DNA of 64,000 nucleotides from Natronobeatus ordinarius (GTDB lineage Archaea; Halobacteriota; Halobacteria; Halobacteriales; Natrialbaceae): positions 1,116,001 to 1,180,000 of the forward strand of contig NZ_CP101456.1 of assembly GCF_024362485.1 (NCBI RefSeq), written 5' to 3'. The notes below the pieces were generated by a model. The model was not told where the DNA came from, ran no database searches, and saw only the letters and a program-made list of their open reading frames with translations. The first letter of the stretch is position 1. Each line of letters starts with the position of its first letter. Shown here one piece after another: positions 1 through 7,943 of this stretch. A program made the position numbers and the translations under genes.

Positions 1-1
1 C

Positions 2-232
2 AGCGCGAACATCCAGCAGTCGGGTCGGGGCAACGGCGAGGGATTCGTCTTCGAGGTGAACGTCAACGACGATCGGCTCAAAGGCGACGTCTCCGATCGG
101 CTCGCCGCGTACGAAGACGAGGTCGACCGCTGGCACGTCGAGACCGAGAAAGATACCGAGACCGTCGAAGCCATCGAGGGCGTCGAGGCACCGCCGGAGC
201 CCGAGGACAACTCTCGGTCGACGACGAACTGA
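2..232 (+). CDS. C-terminal fragment of an unidentified protein
   Basis: An open frame enters from the left edge and ends at the TGA at 230-232. About 76 codons are visible. The visible part is acidic (many Asp and Glu) with a charged tail ending PEDNSRSTTN, typical of soluble haloarchaeal proteins. I do not recognise the family, and the start lies outside the window. The phosphate permease begins about 100 bases downstream on the same strand. Confidence 0.6.
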   Translation, partial: SANIQQSGRGNGEGFVFEVNVNDDRLKGDVSDRLAAYEDEVDRWHVETEKDTETVEAIEGVEAPPEPEDNSRSTTN

Positions 233-329
233 TCGACCGTGATCGCGCTTGCCGATCCGCAACGCCGATAAGCGGACGATCGTCTCAGGTCGCCACACAC
301 TTGTAGTGGCCGCCGATAGGGTCCCCTAG

Positions 330-1520
330 ATGGTCGACATCGCGACGCTCGGAACGTTCGCCGTGGCCGCGATAGCGAGCTTCTTTATGGCCTGGACGAT
401 CGGCGCCGGCTCGAGCGGGTCGACGCCGTTCGCGCCGGCGGTCGGGGCGAACGCGATCTCGGTGATGCGAGCGGGCTTTCTCGTCGGAATCCTCTGCTTT
501 CTGGGGGCGGTCTTTCAGGGGGCGAGCGTCTCCGAGGCAGTCGGTGGCGACCTCATCGAGGGGGTGACGCTCTCGGCGGAGGCGGCGACGATCGGGCTGA
601 CGATCGCCGCGGTGCTGGTCGCCATCGGCGTCTTCACGGGCTACCCGATCGCCACGGCGTTCACCGTGACGGGGGCCGTGATCGGTGCCGGGTTCGCGAT
701 GGGCGGCGATCCGGCGTGGTGGAAGTACCGGGAGATCGCCGCCCTCTGGCTGCTGACGCCGTTCGTCGGCGGCGCCATCGCGTACGTCACCGCCCGGGCG
801 CTTCGCGAGGAGCCGATCCCCGAACGGAAGGTCGTGCTCGTCCTGGCTGGCATCGTCGGCGCGTTGCTCGCGAACATCGAGTTCGCGATGCTCGGGCCGC
901 CCGACGGGGGCGCGTCCATCGCCGTCACCGTCTCGAACGCGGTCCCGGCGTCGCCGTCCGTCGCCGTCGTCGCCGTCACGCTCGTGATCGCCGTCGCTTG
1001 CGCTGGAGCACTCCGCCTCGACATGCGTAACGGCACGAGCGTCGCCGAACGCCACTTCCTGCTCGTGATGGGCGGGCTCGTGGCCTTCTCCGCCGGCGGG
1101 AGCCAGGTCGGCCTCGCCGTCGGGCCGCTCGTTCCCCTCTCGGACGACGTCGGGCTGACGATCACGGCGTTGCTGCTGGGCGGCGGCGTCGGCCTGCTCG
1201 TCGGGGCCTGGACTGGCGCCACCCGGATGATCAAGGCAATCTCCCAGGACTACTCCTCGCTCGGACCCCGGCGATCGATCGCCGCGCTCATTCCCTCGTT
1301 CGCTATCGCCCAGGTCGCCATCCTCTACGGCATCCCGGTCTCGTTCAACCAGATCGTCGTCAGCGCGATCATCGGCAGCGGCTACGCCGCGGCGGGCGCC
1401 GGCGGGGGCGTCAGCGGCCGGAAGATGGGCTACACGGTCCTCGCGTGGGTGCTCTCGCTCGCGGGCGCGATCGTCGTCACCTACGCGGGCTTTCTCGCGT
1501 TCACCTGGCTGCTCGGCTGA
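330..1520 (+). CDS. PiT family inorganic phosphate permease
   Basis: This 396-residue protein is almost entirely hydrophobic, with about ten predicted membrane segments. It fits the PiT family, ion-coupled symporters that import phosphate. The family signature appears near residues 32-44 (TPFAPAVGANAIS, compare GANDVANAFG), and a related Gly-rich half-site lies near residues 350-365 (GAGGGVSGRK), matching the internal duplication of PiT proteins. The ATG at 330 gives a short hydrophilic N-terminus directly before the first helix. Length fits the family. The substrate is inferred from the family; no phoU-like gene is adjacent. Confidence 0.85.
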   Translation: MVDIATLGTFAVAAIASFFMAWTIGAGSSGSTPFAPAVGANAISVMRAGFLVGILCFLGAVFQGASVSEAVGGDLIEGVTLSAEAATIGLTIAAVLVAIGVFTGYPIATAFTVTGAVIGAGFAMGGDPAWWKYREIAALWLLTPFVGGAIAYVTARALREEPIPERKVVLVLAGIVGALLANIEFAMLGPPDGGASIAVTVSNAVPASPSVAVVAVTLVIAVACAGALRLDMRNGTSVAERHFLLVMGGLVAFSAGGSQVGLAVGPLVPLSDDVGLTITALLLGGGVGLLVGAWTGATRMIKAISQDYSSLGPRRSIAALIPSFAIAQVAILYGIPVSFNQIVVSAIIGSGYAAAGAGGGVSGRKMGYTVLAWVLSLAGAIVVTYAGFLAFTWLLG

Positions 1521-1576
1521 TCGTCGCCCTGACGACGGATCGAACGGCCTTTATTCGCCCGGAAGCGAGTTCGATT

Positions 1577-2242
1577 ATGGACGACTCCCGAACGGTTCAC
1601 TGGCGACGGGACGCCTCGACCTCCCGGACCGTTCGCGTACTCTGGGCGCTCGGGGTCGGGACGTTCCTCGCCGCGATTGCACTCATCGTCTTCGGTCGGT
1701 TCTACGGACTGACGGCCGAGACCGGCGGCCAATCGATCGTCGTCGCCACGCTCGCCGCCGCTGCCGTCGCGATCGTCGCCGTCGTCCTCGCCGGTCAGGC
1801 CGACGACCGACTCGAGCGACTGGGCCGGTACGTCCCGTTCTGGACGCCGAGCGGGGGCAGCTTCAGGCAGGCACTCGACGCCGCCGCCGGCGCGGTCGTG
1901 ATGGGCGCGATCATCTTCGCGCTCGTGCTCTTCGTCGGCCCCGGCATCGGCTTCGGGCTGGCAACCGCCACCATCCCCTTCGCGGTCGTGTTGATCATGC
2001 TCTCTTCGTTTCTCCAGTCGGTCGGTGCACTCGACCTCGAGGAGGGGCGCCTCTACCTCTACGAGCCCGAGGTCTCGGTCGATCTCGACCTGATCGAGGA
2101 CGTCTCGGTTCGTCACGTCGGCGACGCGGCGATGGTAAAACTCGCCTACGAGCAACCGAACGGACAGTACGTTCAGGGCCCACGGCGGCTCGTCGTCCCG
2201 CCGGGAATCGCCCGCGAGCTGCAGGCGATCGTTCGATCGTAG
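1577..2242 (+). CDS. Membrane protein of unknown function
   Basis: The 221-residue product has about four hydrophobic segments (roughly residues 22-42, 50-72, 108-125 and 128-146). A soluble C-terminal third follows, with a beta-rich pattern (RLYLYEPEVSVDLDLIEDVS). I chose the ATG at 1577 because it follows the preceding stop by 57 bases; an upstream in-frame start would run into the permease gene. The C-terminal part could be a PH-like domain as in the 3.3-4.4 kb pair, but that is a guess. Family not recognised. Confidence 0.7.
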   Translation: MDDSRTVHWRRDASTSRTVRVLWALGVGTFLAAIALIVFGRFYGLTAETGGQSIVVATLAAAAVAIVAVVLAGQADDRLERLGRYVPFWTPSGGSFRQALDAAAGAVVMGAIIFALVLFVGPGIGFGLATATIPFAVVLIMLSSFLQSVGALDLEEGRLYLYEPEVSVDLDLIEDVSVRHVGDAAMVKLAYEQPNGQYVQGPRRLVVPPGIARELQAIVRS

Positions 2243-2386
2243 CCGGGTGCGTGTTCGTTCGGGCGGTGGCGACGTGACCGCCCCGTCGCTCGTCGGTTCA
2301 CCGTTCGCTCCGTCTGGGCCGCTCCTTCGCGAAAGCGCGTTCCGCGTCACTTCAGCGTCGAGTCACACGCCACACTCGAGCCGGTT

Positions 2387-3175
2387 TCAGGCGACCTCGA
2401 GCGTCTCGCGATCCGCCCCGGCGAGTTCGACCAGCGCGTCGGCCTCGAGCAGGTGCAACTCGGCGGGGATCACGAGCAGGTGCAGCGGCTCGCCGAAGTC
2501 CCGATCGGCGAGGGCGGACATCGTTCCAGCCTCGATCAGGGGCTCCGGGCTCCCCGCGCGGGCGACGACGACGCCCACGAGGTCGGGGTACGCCTCGGCC
2601 AGGAGCTCGGCGCCGACGTCGGCGGTCATGTACTCGTCGCCCTCGGCTCGCTCGTGGCCGACTTTTATGTCGAGGTAGATGACGGTGTGGACACCGCGCT
2701 CGCGGTTCTCCTCGATGGTCTCGGTGACGCTCGCGGGCAGCCCCTCCGCGCCGTGGGCGTAGGGGAACGGCAGCGTCGTCGCCTTGCCGAAGCGGTAGTT
2801 CTGGAGGCCGGTGAGCGAACTCGTGGCCGTCTGTGCGGTCACCCCGTGGATCACTCGCGTCTCGATCCCCCGCTCGTGGGCGCGCAGGCGGAGGTCGACG
2901 TGGGTCGTCGAGATCATCGTATCGCCCGCGGTGAGAAAGGCCACGTCTTCGGTTTCGGCAGCCTCGAGTACGTCCTCGGGGTGCTGTTCGACGCCCGGCC
3001 GGTCCCGGACCTCGATCTCGATCCCGTGGTGGTCCTCGAGGGACTCGACCGTGGTCCCGATCAGCTTGCTGGTGTAGAACTCGGCGTAGGCGCGGTCGGC
3101 CGCGCGGAGGGCTTCCTGGCCCTCGACCGTGATCGACCGCTCGTCGTAGAGGCCGAGGCCGATGAAGGTGAGCAT
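2387..3175 (-). CDS. dph5: Diphthine synthase (diphthamide biosynthesis methyltransferase)
   Basis: The 262-residue protein begins MLTFIGLGLYDERSITV, the start typical of archaeal Dph5/DphB. It has the tetrapyrrole-methylase fold motifs, including the SAM-binding stretches AFLTAGDTMISTTH (near residue 80) and GVTAQTATSSLTGLQNYRFG (near 110). Dph5 methylates the modified histidine of elongation factor aEF2 on the way to diphthamide. Length and start match the family. It stands alone here: the gene upstream on the minus strand is 85 bases away and unrelated. Confidence 0.93.
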   Translation of the reverse strand: MLTFIGLGLYDERSITVEGQEALRAADRAYAEFYTSKLIGTTVESLEDHHGIEIEVRDRPGVEQHPEDVLEAAETEDVAFLTAGDTMISTTHVDLRLRAHERGIETRVIHGVTAQTATSSLTGLQNYRFGKATTLPFPYAHGAEGLPASVTETIEENRERGVHTVIYLDIKVGHERAEGDEYMTADVGAELLAEAYPDLVGVVVARAGSPEPLIEAGTMSALADRDFGEPLHLLVIPAELHLLEADALVELAGADRETLEVA

Positions 3176-3260
3176 AGCGGTCGTAGCGCCAGCGCGCGCT
3201 ATAACGTTTCGAGTCGAGTCCGCGACGTTCTCGAGATCCAGCCGGGTCGAAAGCGAGGTG

Positions 3261-3818
3261 TCACTCCTCGCTCAGTCGCCGTTCGATCGACTCCATCGCT
3301 TCCCGGGTCGCCCGCAACTCCTCGAGGAGTTCCTCGAGCGCGGCGTCGTCGATCGTGACCGGCTGGCGCCCGCCCCGGTCGGTTCGATCGTCCGTGGGCG
3401 CCCGCTTCGTCGCCGCGCTGTCGAGTCGCGACTGGACCGACAGCGGATCGGGCACGTGGTCGAGGGTCATCTCGACGCCGCTGCCGCCGGCGGTGCTGAT
3501 CTGGACGGTTCCGAACCCAGCGTAGCGACCGAGGACCCCCTGTCGGTAGCCGGTGTCCTGGATATTCTCGTGGCCGATGTCGGTGACCGTTCGGGAGAGC
3601 ACGCCGGTCTTTTTGAACACGCTGTCGGTCGTGATCACGTACGCCGTGTTCTTCAGGTGCAGGTACGTCGAGGCGATGATCACCAGTCCGAGCCCGAATA
3701 GGGGAATCAGCGCGAACCCGACGGCGAACGCCCACGCGTACCCCAGTAACGACGGCTCGCCCGACCAGATGAGTTCCTCGTCGTCCTCGAGTGTCAGCCA
3801 GTCGTACTCGGCGCTCAC
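3261..3818 (-). CDS. PH domain-containing membrane protein (bPH2 type)
   Basis: The 185-residue product has an N-terminal motif DDEELIWSGEPS, two close hydrophobic helices (about residues 25-48), then a bPH2-like segment (VITTDSVFKKTGVLSRTVT ... IGHENIQDTGYRQGVLGRYA) and an acidic C-terminal tail with a short coiled coil. bPH2/YdbS-like proteins are membrane-associated and mostly uncharacterised. It starts with GTG at 3818, overlapping the stop of the upstream paralogue by 4 bases (GTGA), so the two are translationally coupled. Confidence 0.85.
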   Translation of the reverse strand: MSAEYDWLTLEDDEELIWSGEPSLLGYAWAFAVGFALIPLFGLGLVIIASTYLHLKNTAYVITTDSVFKKTGVLSRTVTDIGHENIQDTGYRQGVLGRYAGFGTVQISTAGGSGVEMTLDHVPDPLSVQSRLDSAATKRAPTDDRTDRGGRQPVTIDDAALEELLEELRATREAMESIERRLSEE

Positions 3819-4408
3819 GACAACTCACCTCCCTGCTCGAGTGCCCGGTCGATGCGCTCTGCGGCCGCCCGCATCGTGCGGAGTTCCGTGAGCAGCTCGT
3901 CGACGGTGTCAGTACTCGAGGGACCGTCCCTGCCAGCTGTCCCCTTGCGGGCCTTCGCGACCTGTCTATCGACCTCGACCGTCACCGTCGACGGATCGTC
4001 GACCAGGTGAAACGCGAGCGTCGCCCCTTCTCCGCCGGCGGTACTGAACGAGATCGTCCCGTAGCCGGCGCGCGTTCCGAGGATTCCCTGAGTGAGTGTG
4101 GTGTCCTGGATGTTGTGGAGGCCGATCTGCGTGACCGATCGGCCGAGTATGCCGTACTTGGCGTAGACGTACTTCGTCGAAACGACGTAGTCGATATTCG
4201 TCACGTACACGTACCCCAGGTAGCTGACGGCGGCCCACGCGAGCCCGCCGAGGACGACGCCGGGAAGCGTCGACCAGACCGCCCCCAGCACCACCGGAAT
4301 GGCGAGGGTTGGGATGGCGATCCAGAGTACGACGTGCGGACGGGGGCCTCCCGACCAGACGACCTCCTCGTCGGAGTCGAGAGCTGCCCACGGGAACGAC
4401 GCTGACAT
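3815..4408 (-). CDS. PH domain-containing membrane protein (paralogue of the downstream gene)
   Basis: The 197-residue product has the same order as its neighbour: DSDEEVVWSGGPRPH, two hydrophobic helices, then VVSTKYVYAKYGILGRSVTQIGLHNIQDTTLTQ... and a charged C-terminal helix ending in a Leu-rich stretch. The ATG at 4408 (MSASFPWAALDSDEE) aligns with the paralogue's start; an upstream in-frame codon at 4423 would add five unaligned residues. The pair probably forms a hetero-oligomer in the membrane. Function unknown. Confidence 0.85.
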   Translation of the reverse strand: MSASFPWAALDSDEEVVWSGGPRPHVVLWIAIPTLAIPVVLGAVWSTLPGVVLGGLAWAAVSYLGYVYVTNIDYVVSTKYVYAKYGILGRSVTQIGLHNIQDTTLTQGILGTRAGYGTISFSTAGGEGATLAFHLVDDPSTVTVEVDRQVAKARKGTAGRDGPSSTDTVDELLTELRTMRAAAERIDRALEQGGELS

Positions 4409-4624
4409 ACGTCGACCTTCCATCCGCCGAGGATCAGTGTTGTGATTGCCGTTGAAAACGACTGGATTCGAGTAGCCAGAGCAGTCGAAATTCCTCGTCG
4501 CTCCGAGCGGTCGATGGGGAGCGTGGCCGGTTCTCCCTGCGTCGCCCGTACCGGCTTCACCGCGTTCTGACGAGCAGACCGGGTTCGTTCAGCCGTTTTC
4601 CGAAAGAAGCGTCTTCAGGGCTAA

Positions 4625-5290
4625 TCAAGCGCTCTCGTTGAACCGCCGGTTCGTCGAGTACGGCGCGTCGCCCGGTTCGCCCCGGACGAAGTGACCGGCC
4701 GGGTTGATCTCGCCGTCGCGCTCCATCGAGAGCAACTCGATGAACCACGCCTCGTGTTCGATCTCCTCCTGGAGGATTCTCGAGGCCATGTCGTACGTTC
4801 GCGGGTCTTTCCCGTTAGCGGTCATGTCACAGATTTCCGACCACGTACGGATCGCACAGCGCTCGGCCTCGAGCAACACCTCGAGGATGCCCTCGGCGTC
4901 CAGTCCAGACGTGTCGAAGCCGCCCTCGTCGTCCATCGGTGTCGGTACTTCCGCGTCCGGACACGAGGCGCGGTCGGCGAAGTCCCGAATGTCGTTCGGG
5001 AGCGCGCCGCCCAGCTCGTACACCCGCGGGACGACGAGTTCGAAGTGGGCGCGGTCCTCGAGGCGGGCGTCCTCGGTGATCTCCTTGTAGTCTTCGTTCC
5101 CCGCCATGTGCATCCGGAGGTTGGTGTAGTAGTAGTACGTCGTGAACTCGGCGCCGATCGCGTCGATCAACTTCTCGCGGAGTTCCTCGGGTTCGACGCC
5201 ACGTTCGCGCAGCACTTCCATCCCGACGCGCTGGCTGGTGTCGCCGGGTGAGATGCTGCCGCTGGCGTGAGGTTTGTCACTGTCTGACAT
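4625..5290 (-). CDS. Dps-like ferritin (DPSL/thioferritin-like)
   Basis: The 221-residue protein shows the four-helix ferritin pattern of iron ligands: Glu in [12 protein letters not shown], Glu/His in [10 protein letters not shown], Glu in [12 protein letters not shown], and ExxH in [10 protein letters not shown]. Cysteines in ASCPD and in [12 protein letters not shown] could correspond to the cysteines of archaeal Dps-like (thioferritin) proteins. Such proteins oxidise iron with peroxide and protect DNA. The ATG at 5290 is preferred over a GTG nine bases upstream. A second ferritin-like gene lies about 315 bases upstream, beyond palindromic repeats. Confidence 0.8.
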   Translation of the reverse strand: MSDSDKPHASGSISPGDTSQRVGMEVLRERGVEPEELREKLIDAIGAEFTTYYYYTNLRMHMAGNEDYKEITEDARLEDRAHFELVVPRVYELGGALPNDIRDFADRASCPDAEVPTPMDDEGGFDTSGLDAEGILEVLLEAERCAIRTWSEICDMTANGKDPRTYDMASRILQEEIEHEAWFIELLSMERDGEINPAGHFVRGEPGDAPYSTNRRFNESA

Positions 5291-5399
5291 CGGCACCACT
5301 CACCACCACGGACTCCCCTTTAGTCCTTTTAGGTACTCGTCTTATACGTCCGCGAGAAGGAAGCCTCGGCCGGATCGATCCCAGTTCGGTTCGTGGCGG

Positions 5400-5521
5400 T
5401 ATAGTAACCGTTGAAAGTCATTACACACCCGGTCACGACCGTTGGCGGGCACCCTCGCCAACGAGACCGAGGCTGCCCGCTCGGCTGTGACCGGGTGTAA
5501 ATCGTTTCAACGAGTACTATA
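5400..5521. repeat. Palindromic element with TATAGTA termini, copy 1 (MITE-like)
   Basis: The left arm (5400-5436) starts TATAGTAACCGTTGAAA and runs into TTACACACCCGGTCAC. The right arm (5487-5521) is its near-complete inverted repeat, ending TTTCAACGAGTACTATA. A second nested 8-bp palindrome, CGTTGGCG/CGCCAACG, lies at 5440-5447 and 5456-5463. There is no ORF inside. This looks like a short mobile palindrome or MITE. Related copies lie near 41.2 and 58.6 kb. Confidence 0.75.
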
Positions 5522-5555
5522 TCGTAGCGGGGACCCGTCGTTGCACGCCGATCAC

Positions 5556-5592
5556 AGCCGAACGGGTGTAAATCGTTTCAACGAGTACTATA
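5556..5592. repeat. Solo right arm of the TATAGTA palindromic element
   Basis: The sequence GGTGTAAATCGTTTCAACG followed by AGTACTATA repeats the right arm of the element at 5400-5521 exactly, 71 bases further on. This suggests a tandem partial duplication or a second, truncated insertion. Confidence 0.65.
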
Positions 5593-5605
5593 GCTCTCCG
5601 GCTGA

Positions 5606-6061
5606 TCAATCCGTGGGAAACTCCTTCTGGAACCCCCTGAACTCGGTGTGGTGTGCTTCCTCGTCGGCGAGGACAGTGACCGCTACGTCCTCAGTGACCG
5701 GGTCGTTCGCCTCTCCTGCGGCCTCGTAGAGCGCGCGATAGGTCTCCATCGCGTTCTCCTCGGCCTCGAGAACGCCCTCGATGACCGACTGGACGTCGGT
5801 CGTATCAGCCGGCGGCTGGAGGCTCGACTGGCGGGCTTCGAACCCCTCCGAGCCCGGCGGCGACTCGTCGAGTTGTTTCAGTCGCTGACCGAGCAACCGG
5901 GCGTGCTCGAGTTCCTCCTCGACGTCCTCGGCGAGGCTCTCTTTCACCTCTTCGGCGTGGACCCCATCGAGGACGATCGAATTGGTGAGGTAGTTCATTA
6001 CGGTCTCGAGTTCGTCGACGTACGCTTCCGTGAGCAGGTCGATGACTTCGTCCGACGTCAT
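5606..6061 (-). CDS. Ferritin-like diiron protein
   Basis: The 151-residue product is all-helical with ferritin-type ligands: Glu in VDELETVMNYL, ExxH in EEELEHARLLG, Glu in LEAEENAMETY and ExxH in DEEAHHTEFRG. This is the E-ExxH-E-ExxH pattern of bacterioferritin-like diiron sites. The ATG at 6061 (MTSDEVIDLLTEAY) is chosen over an upstream start that would add thirteen arginine-rich residues. Iron storage or peroxide defence is likely, but the exact subfamily is not clear. Confidence 0.8.
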   Translation of the reverse strand: MTSDEVIDLLTEAYVDELETVMNYLTNSIVLDGVHAEEVKESLAEDVEEELEHARLLGQRLKQLDESPPGSEGFEARQSSLQPPADTTDVQSVIEGVLEAEENAMETYRALYEAAGEANDPVTEDVAVTVLADEEAHHTEFRGFQKEFPTD

Positions 6062-6364
6062 TGCGACTCGTAGTACGACGGGCCGACGTATAATGCCCAC
6101 CTGCCCCGTGAGAACTGCGTCCGGACCGACCCCACCGGACGAACGTCCACTCGAGGGTGCGCGCCAGCCGCCGTGAGTATAGATACGAAGATTTTAGAGA
6201 AAAATTTACATCGCGTGTCAACGCCCTGGTGGGCAACAATAGGTATCACACTGGACGAATAGAATGTGTATAATTACCTAATAGCTGTTTATGTCGTGCG
6301 ATTTCCGAACTGGGGTCACGGTTGCGATGGCGAGCTGCCCTCGATCGGCTGTCGCAGCGCCAGT
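6062..6364. other. Spacer between the ferritin-like gene and leuA
   Basis: About 300 bases without a convincing gene. There is an AT-rich stretch at about 6175-6215 with runs such as TTTTAGAGAAAAATTT, unusual for this GC-rich DNA, which may hold the minus-strand promoter of the ferritin-like gene or other control sites. Nothing else recognisable. Confidence 0.5.
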
Positions 6365-6372
6365 TTTATATA
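6365..6372 (+). promoter_or_regulatory. TATA box upstream of leuA
   Basis: TTTATATA ends 27 bases before the ATG at 6400. In haloarchaea this spacing places transcription start at or next to the start codon and gives a leaderless mRNA. This argues that translation begins at 6400 and not at the GTG at 6380 or further upstream. Confidence 0.7.
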
Positions 6373-6399
6373 TCACCCCGTGCCTCGAGTCTCGATACA

Positions 6400-7627
6400 A
6401 TGTCTTCACCAGACACTGCCGGCTCTGATACCAGTCAGGGCGGTCGAGTTCTTCCAGGGCACGTTAGATTCCACTGAAGAGATCGAAACGGCACGAGTCT
6501 TCGATACCACGCTGCGGGACGGCGAACAGTCCCCGGGCACGTCGTTTTCCTACGAAGATAAACGACAGATAGCCGCCGTGCTGGACGAGATGGGCACCCA
6601 CGTCATCGAGGCCGGGTTCCCCGTCAACTCCGACGCGGAGTTCGAGGCGGTGCGCGACATCGCCGAGAGCACGTCCTCGACGACCTGCGGGCTGGCCCGC
6701 GTCGTCGACGGGGACATCGAAGCGGCACTGGATTCTGGCGTCGAGATGGTGCACACGTTCGTGAGCACCAGCGACGTCCAGATCGAGGACTCGATGCACG
6801 CCACGCGAGAGGAAGTTGTACAGCGAGCAGTCGAGTCGGTCGAGCGCATCGTCGAGGCGGGAGCGATCTGCATGTTCTCGCCGATGGATGCGACGCGCAC
6901 GGACGAGGCGTTCCTGATCGAGGTGATCGAAGCGGTCACCGAGGCCGGAACCGACTGGATCAACATTCCGGACACCTGTGGCGTCGCCACGCCGCGTCGG
7001 TACTACGACCTGATCGAGAAGGTCTGTGCACACACCGACGCGCGGATCGACGTCCACACCCACGACGACTTCGGGCTGGCGACCGCGAACGCCCTCTCGG
7101 GGATCGAAGCCGGCGCCGCCCAGGCGCAGGTCTCGGTCAACTCGATCGGCGAGCGCGCGGGCAACGCCGCTTACGAGGAGTTCGTGATGGCCGTCGAGTC
7201 GCTCTACCAGGCCGACACCGGCATCGACACGACGCGCATCAGCGAACTGTCCCAGCTCGTCGAAGCCAAAAGCGGCATGGACGTTCCCGGGAACAAACCC
7301 GTCGTCGGCACGAACGCGTTCTCCCACGAGAGCGGCATCCACGCCGCTGGCGTCATCGAGAACTCCGATACGTTCGAGCCGGGCGTGATGACCCCCGAGA
7401 TGATCGGCGCCCGGCGCCGACTCGTCCTGGGCAAACACACGGGTACCCACTCCGTCCGAAAGCGCTTGGAGGAGCAGGGCTTTGCCCCCTCCGACGACGA
7501 GGTCCGCGCGGTCACCCGCCGCGTCAAGGATTACGGCGCAGAAAAGCGCGACGTGACGGTCACAGACCTCGAGCGCTTCGCCGAGGACGAGGACGTCACG
7601 CGCCAGCAAGAGGAGGTGCGCGCCTGA
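6400..7627 (+). CDS. leuA: 2-Isopropylmalate synthase (LeuA), with apparent +1 frameshift near the N-terminus
   Basis: LeuA condenses 2-oxoisovalerate with acetyl-CoA in leucine synthesis. The main frame (6443-7627) holds the DRE-TIM metallolyase motifs FDTTLRDGEQSPG, the metal site HTHDDFGLATANAL, and GERAGNAAYEE. The expected leaderless ATG at 6400 is out of frame. It reads MSSPDTAGSDTSQGGRV and stops at 6475-6477, whereas the enzyme frame enters at about GTC 6443 (VEFFQGTLDSTEE). Removal of one copy of a GTCGA tandem repeat near 6443 would explain the shift. The GTG at 6380 is in frame but lies before the predicted transcription start. The C-terminus is short, lacking the LeuA allosteric domain. 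ilvB follows 316 bases later. Confidence 0.88.
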
Positions 7628-7743
7628 GTATGTGCCTCCCGTTTTCTCCCGGCGGCGAGCACCCGCTGTCGAAGCGACGGGAGGCGCGGCTGCCCGTCCG
7701 CTCTCGAAAACGTTATAATGGGAGCGAACGCTATCGAGCATAT
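7628..7743. promoter_or_regulatory. Promoter region of the ilv-leu operon
   Basis: TTATAAT at 7713-7719, preceded by a purine-rich BRE-like stretch (CGAAAACG), ends 25 bases before the ATG at 7745. That predicts a leaderless transcript starting with the small leader ORF. A second TATA-like string (CATATAAT at 7738-7745) would instead start transcription inside the leader, so the exact start is open. Confidence 0.6.
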
Positions 7744-7744
7744 A

Positions 7745-7825
7745 ATGACGCGACGCGTCGCATCGCCGGCTCGCACGGCCGACAGCGACGCCGTCGCGAC
7801 GCTCATTATTGTAGGGGCTGCCTAG
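7745..7825 (+). CDS. Putative ilv leader peptide (26 aa) with Leu-Ile-Ile-Val run
   Basis: The ORF starts with ATG 25 bases after a TATA box and encodes MTRRVASPAR, then TADSDAVATLIIVGAA. The codons CTC ATT ATT GTA at 7802-7813 specify the end products of the operon downstream. ATT and GTA are uncommon in this GC-rich genome, where ATC and GTC prevail. The Val codon and the stop TAG (7823-7825) lie within a perfect hairpin (7812-7831). The layout is that of a bacterial ilv attenuator leader. I know of no established archaeal example, so function is inferred. The peptide itself probably has no role beyond sensing. Confidence 0.55.
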   Translation: MTRRVASPARTADSDAVATLIIVGAA

Positions 7826-7833
7826 CCCCTATA
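7810..7833 (+). promoter_or_regulatory. Hairpin overlapping the end of the ilv leader ORF
   Basis: TAGGGGCT (7812-7819) pairs perfectly with AGCCCCTA (7824-7831) around a 4-base loop. The stem extends by a G-U and a U-A pair to 10 bp. It covers the leader's Val codon and stop codon. A pyrimidine-rich tract (CCCTCCTCTCCCC) follows, not a clean U-run, so it may act on translation or mRNA folding and not as a simple terminator. Confidence 0.65.
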
Positions 7834-7943
7834 CCCTCCTCTCCCCGACCCGGATCCGCACCGTTTTCCGAGCGACCAGTTCACCCCCAGATGACACGAC
7901 ACCGTATGCAAAGGCGCTGGCGAGACCCAGCGAGGAGAGACCG

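Noticed and set aside
285-1055. Long minus-strand frame opposite the phosphate permease
   Set aside because: It is Arg/Asp/Gly-rich shadow of a well-supported gene, as usual in GC-rich DNA.
6266-6442. Long N-terminal extension of LeuA from the GTG at 6266
   Set aside because: It would start before the TATA box at 6365 and encodes a sequence unlike LeuA.
7812-7845. Hairpin after the ilv leader considered as a standard archaeal terminator
   Set aside because: Archaeal terminators depend on a U-run; here the following bases are C/T-mixed, so it is listed as regulatory.
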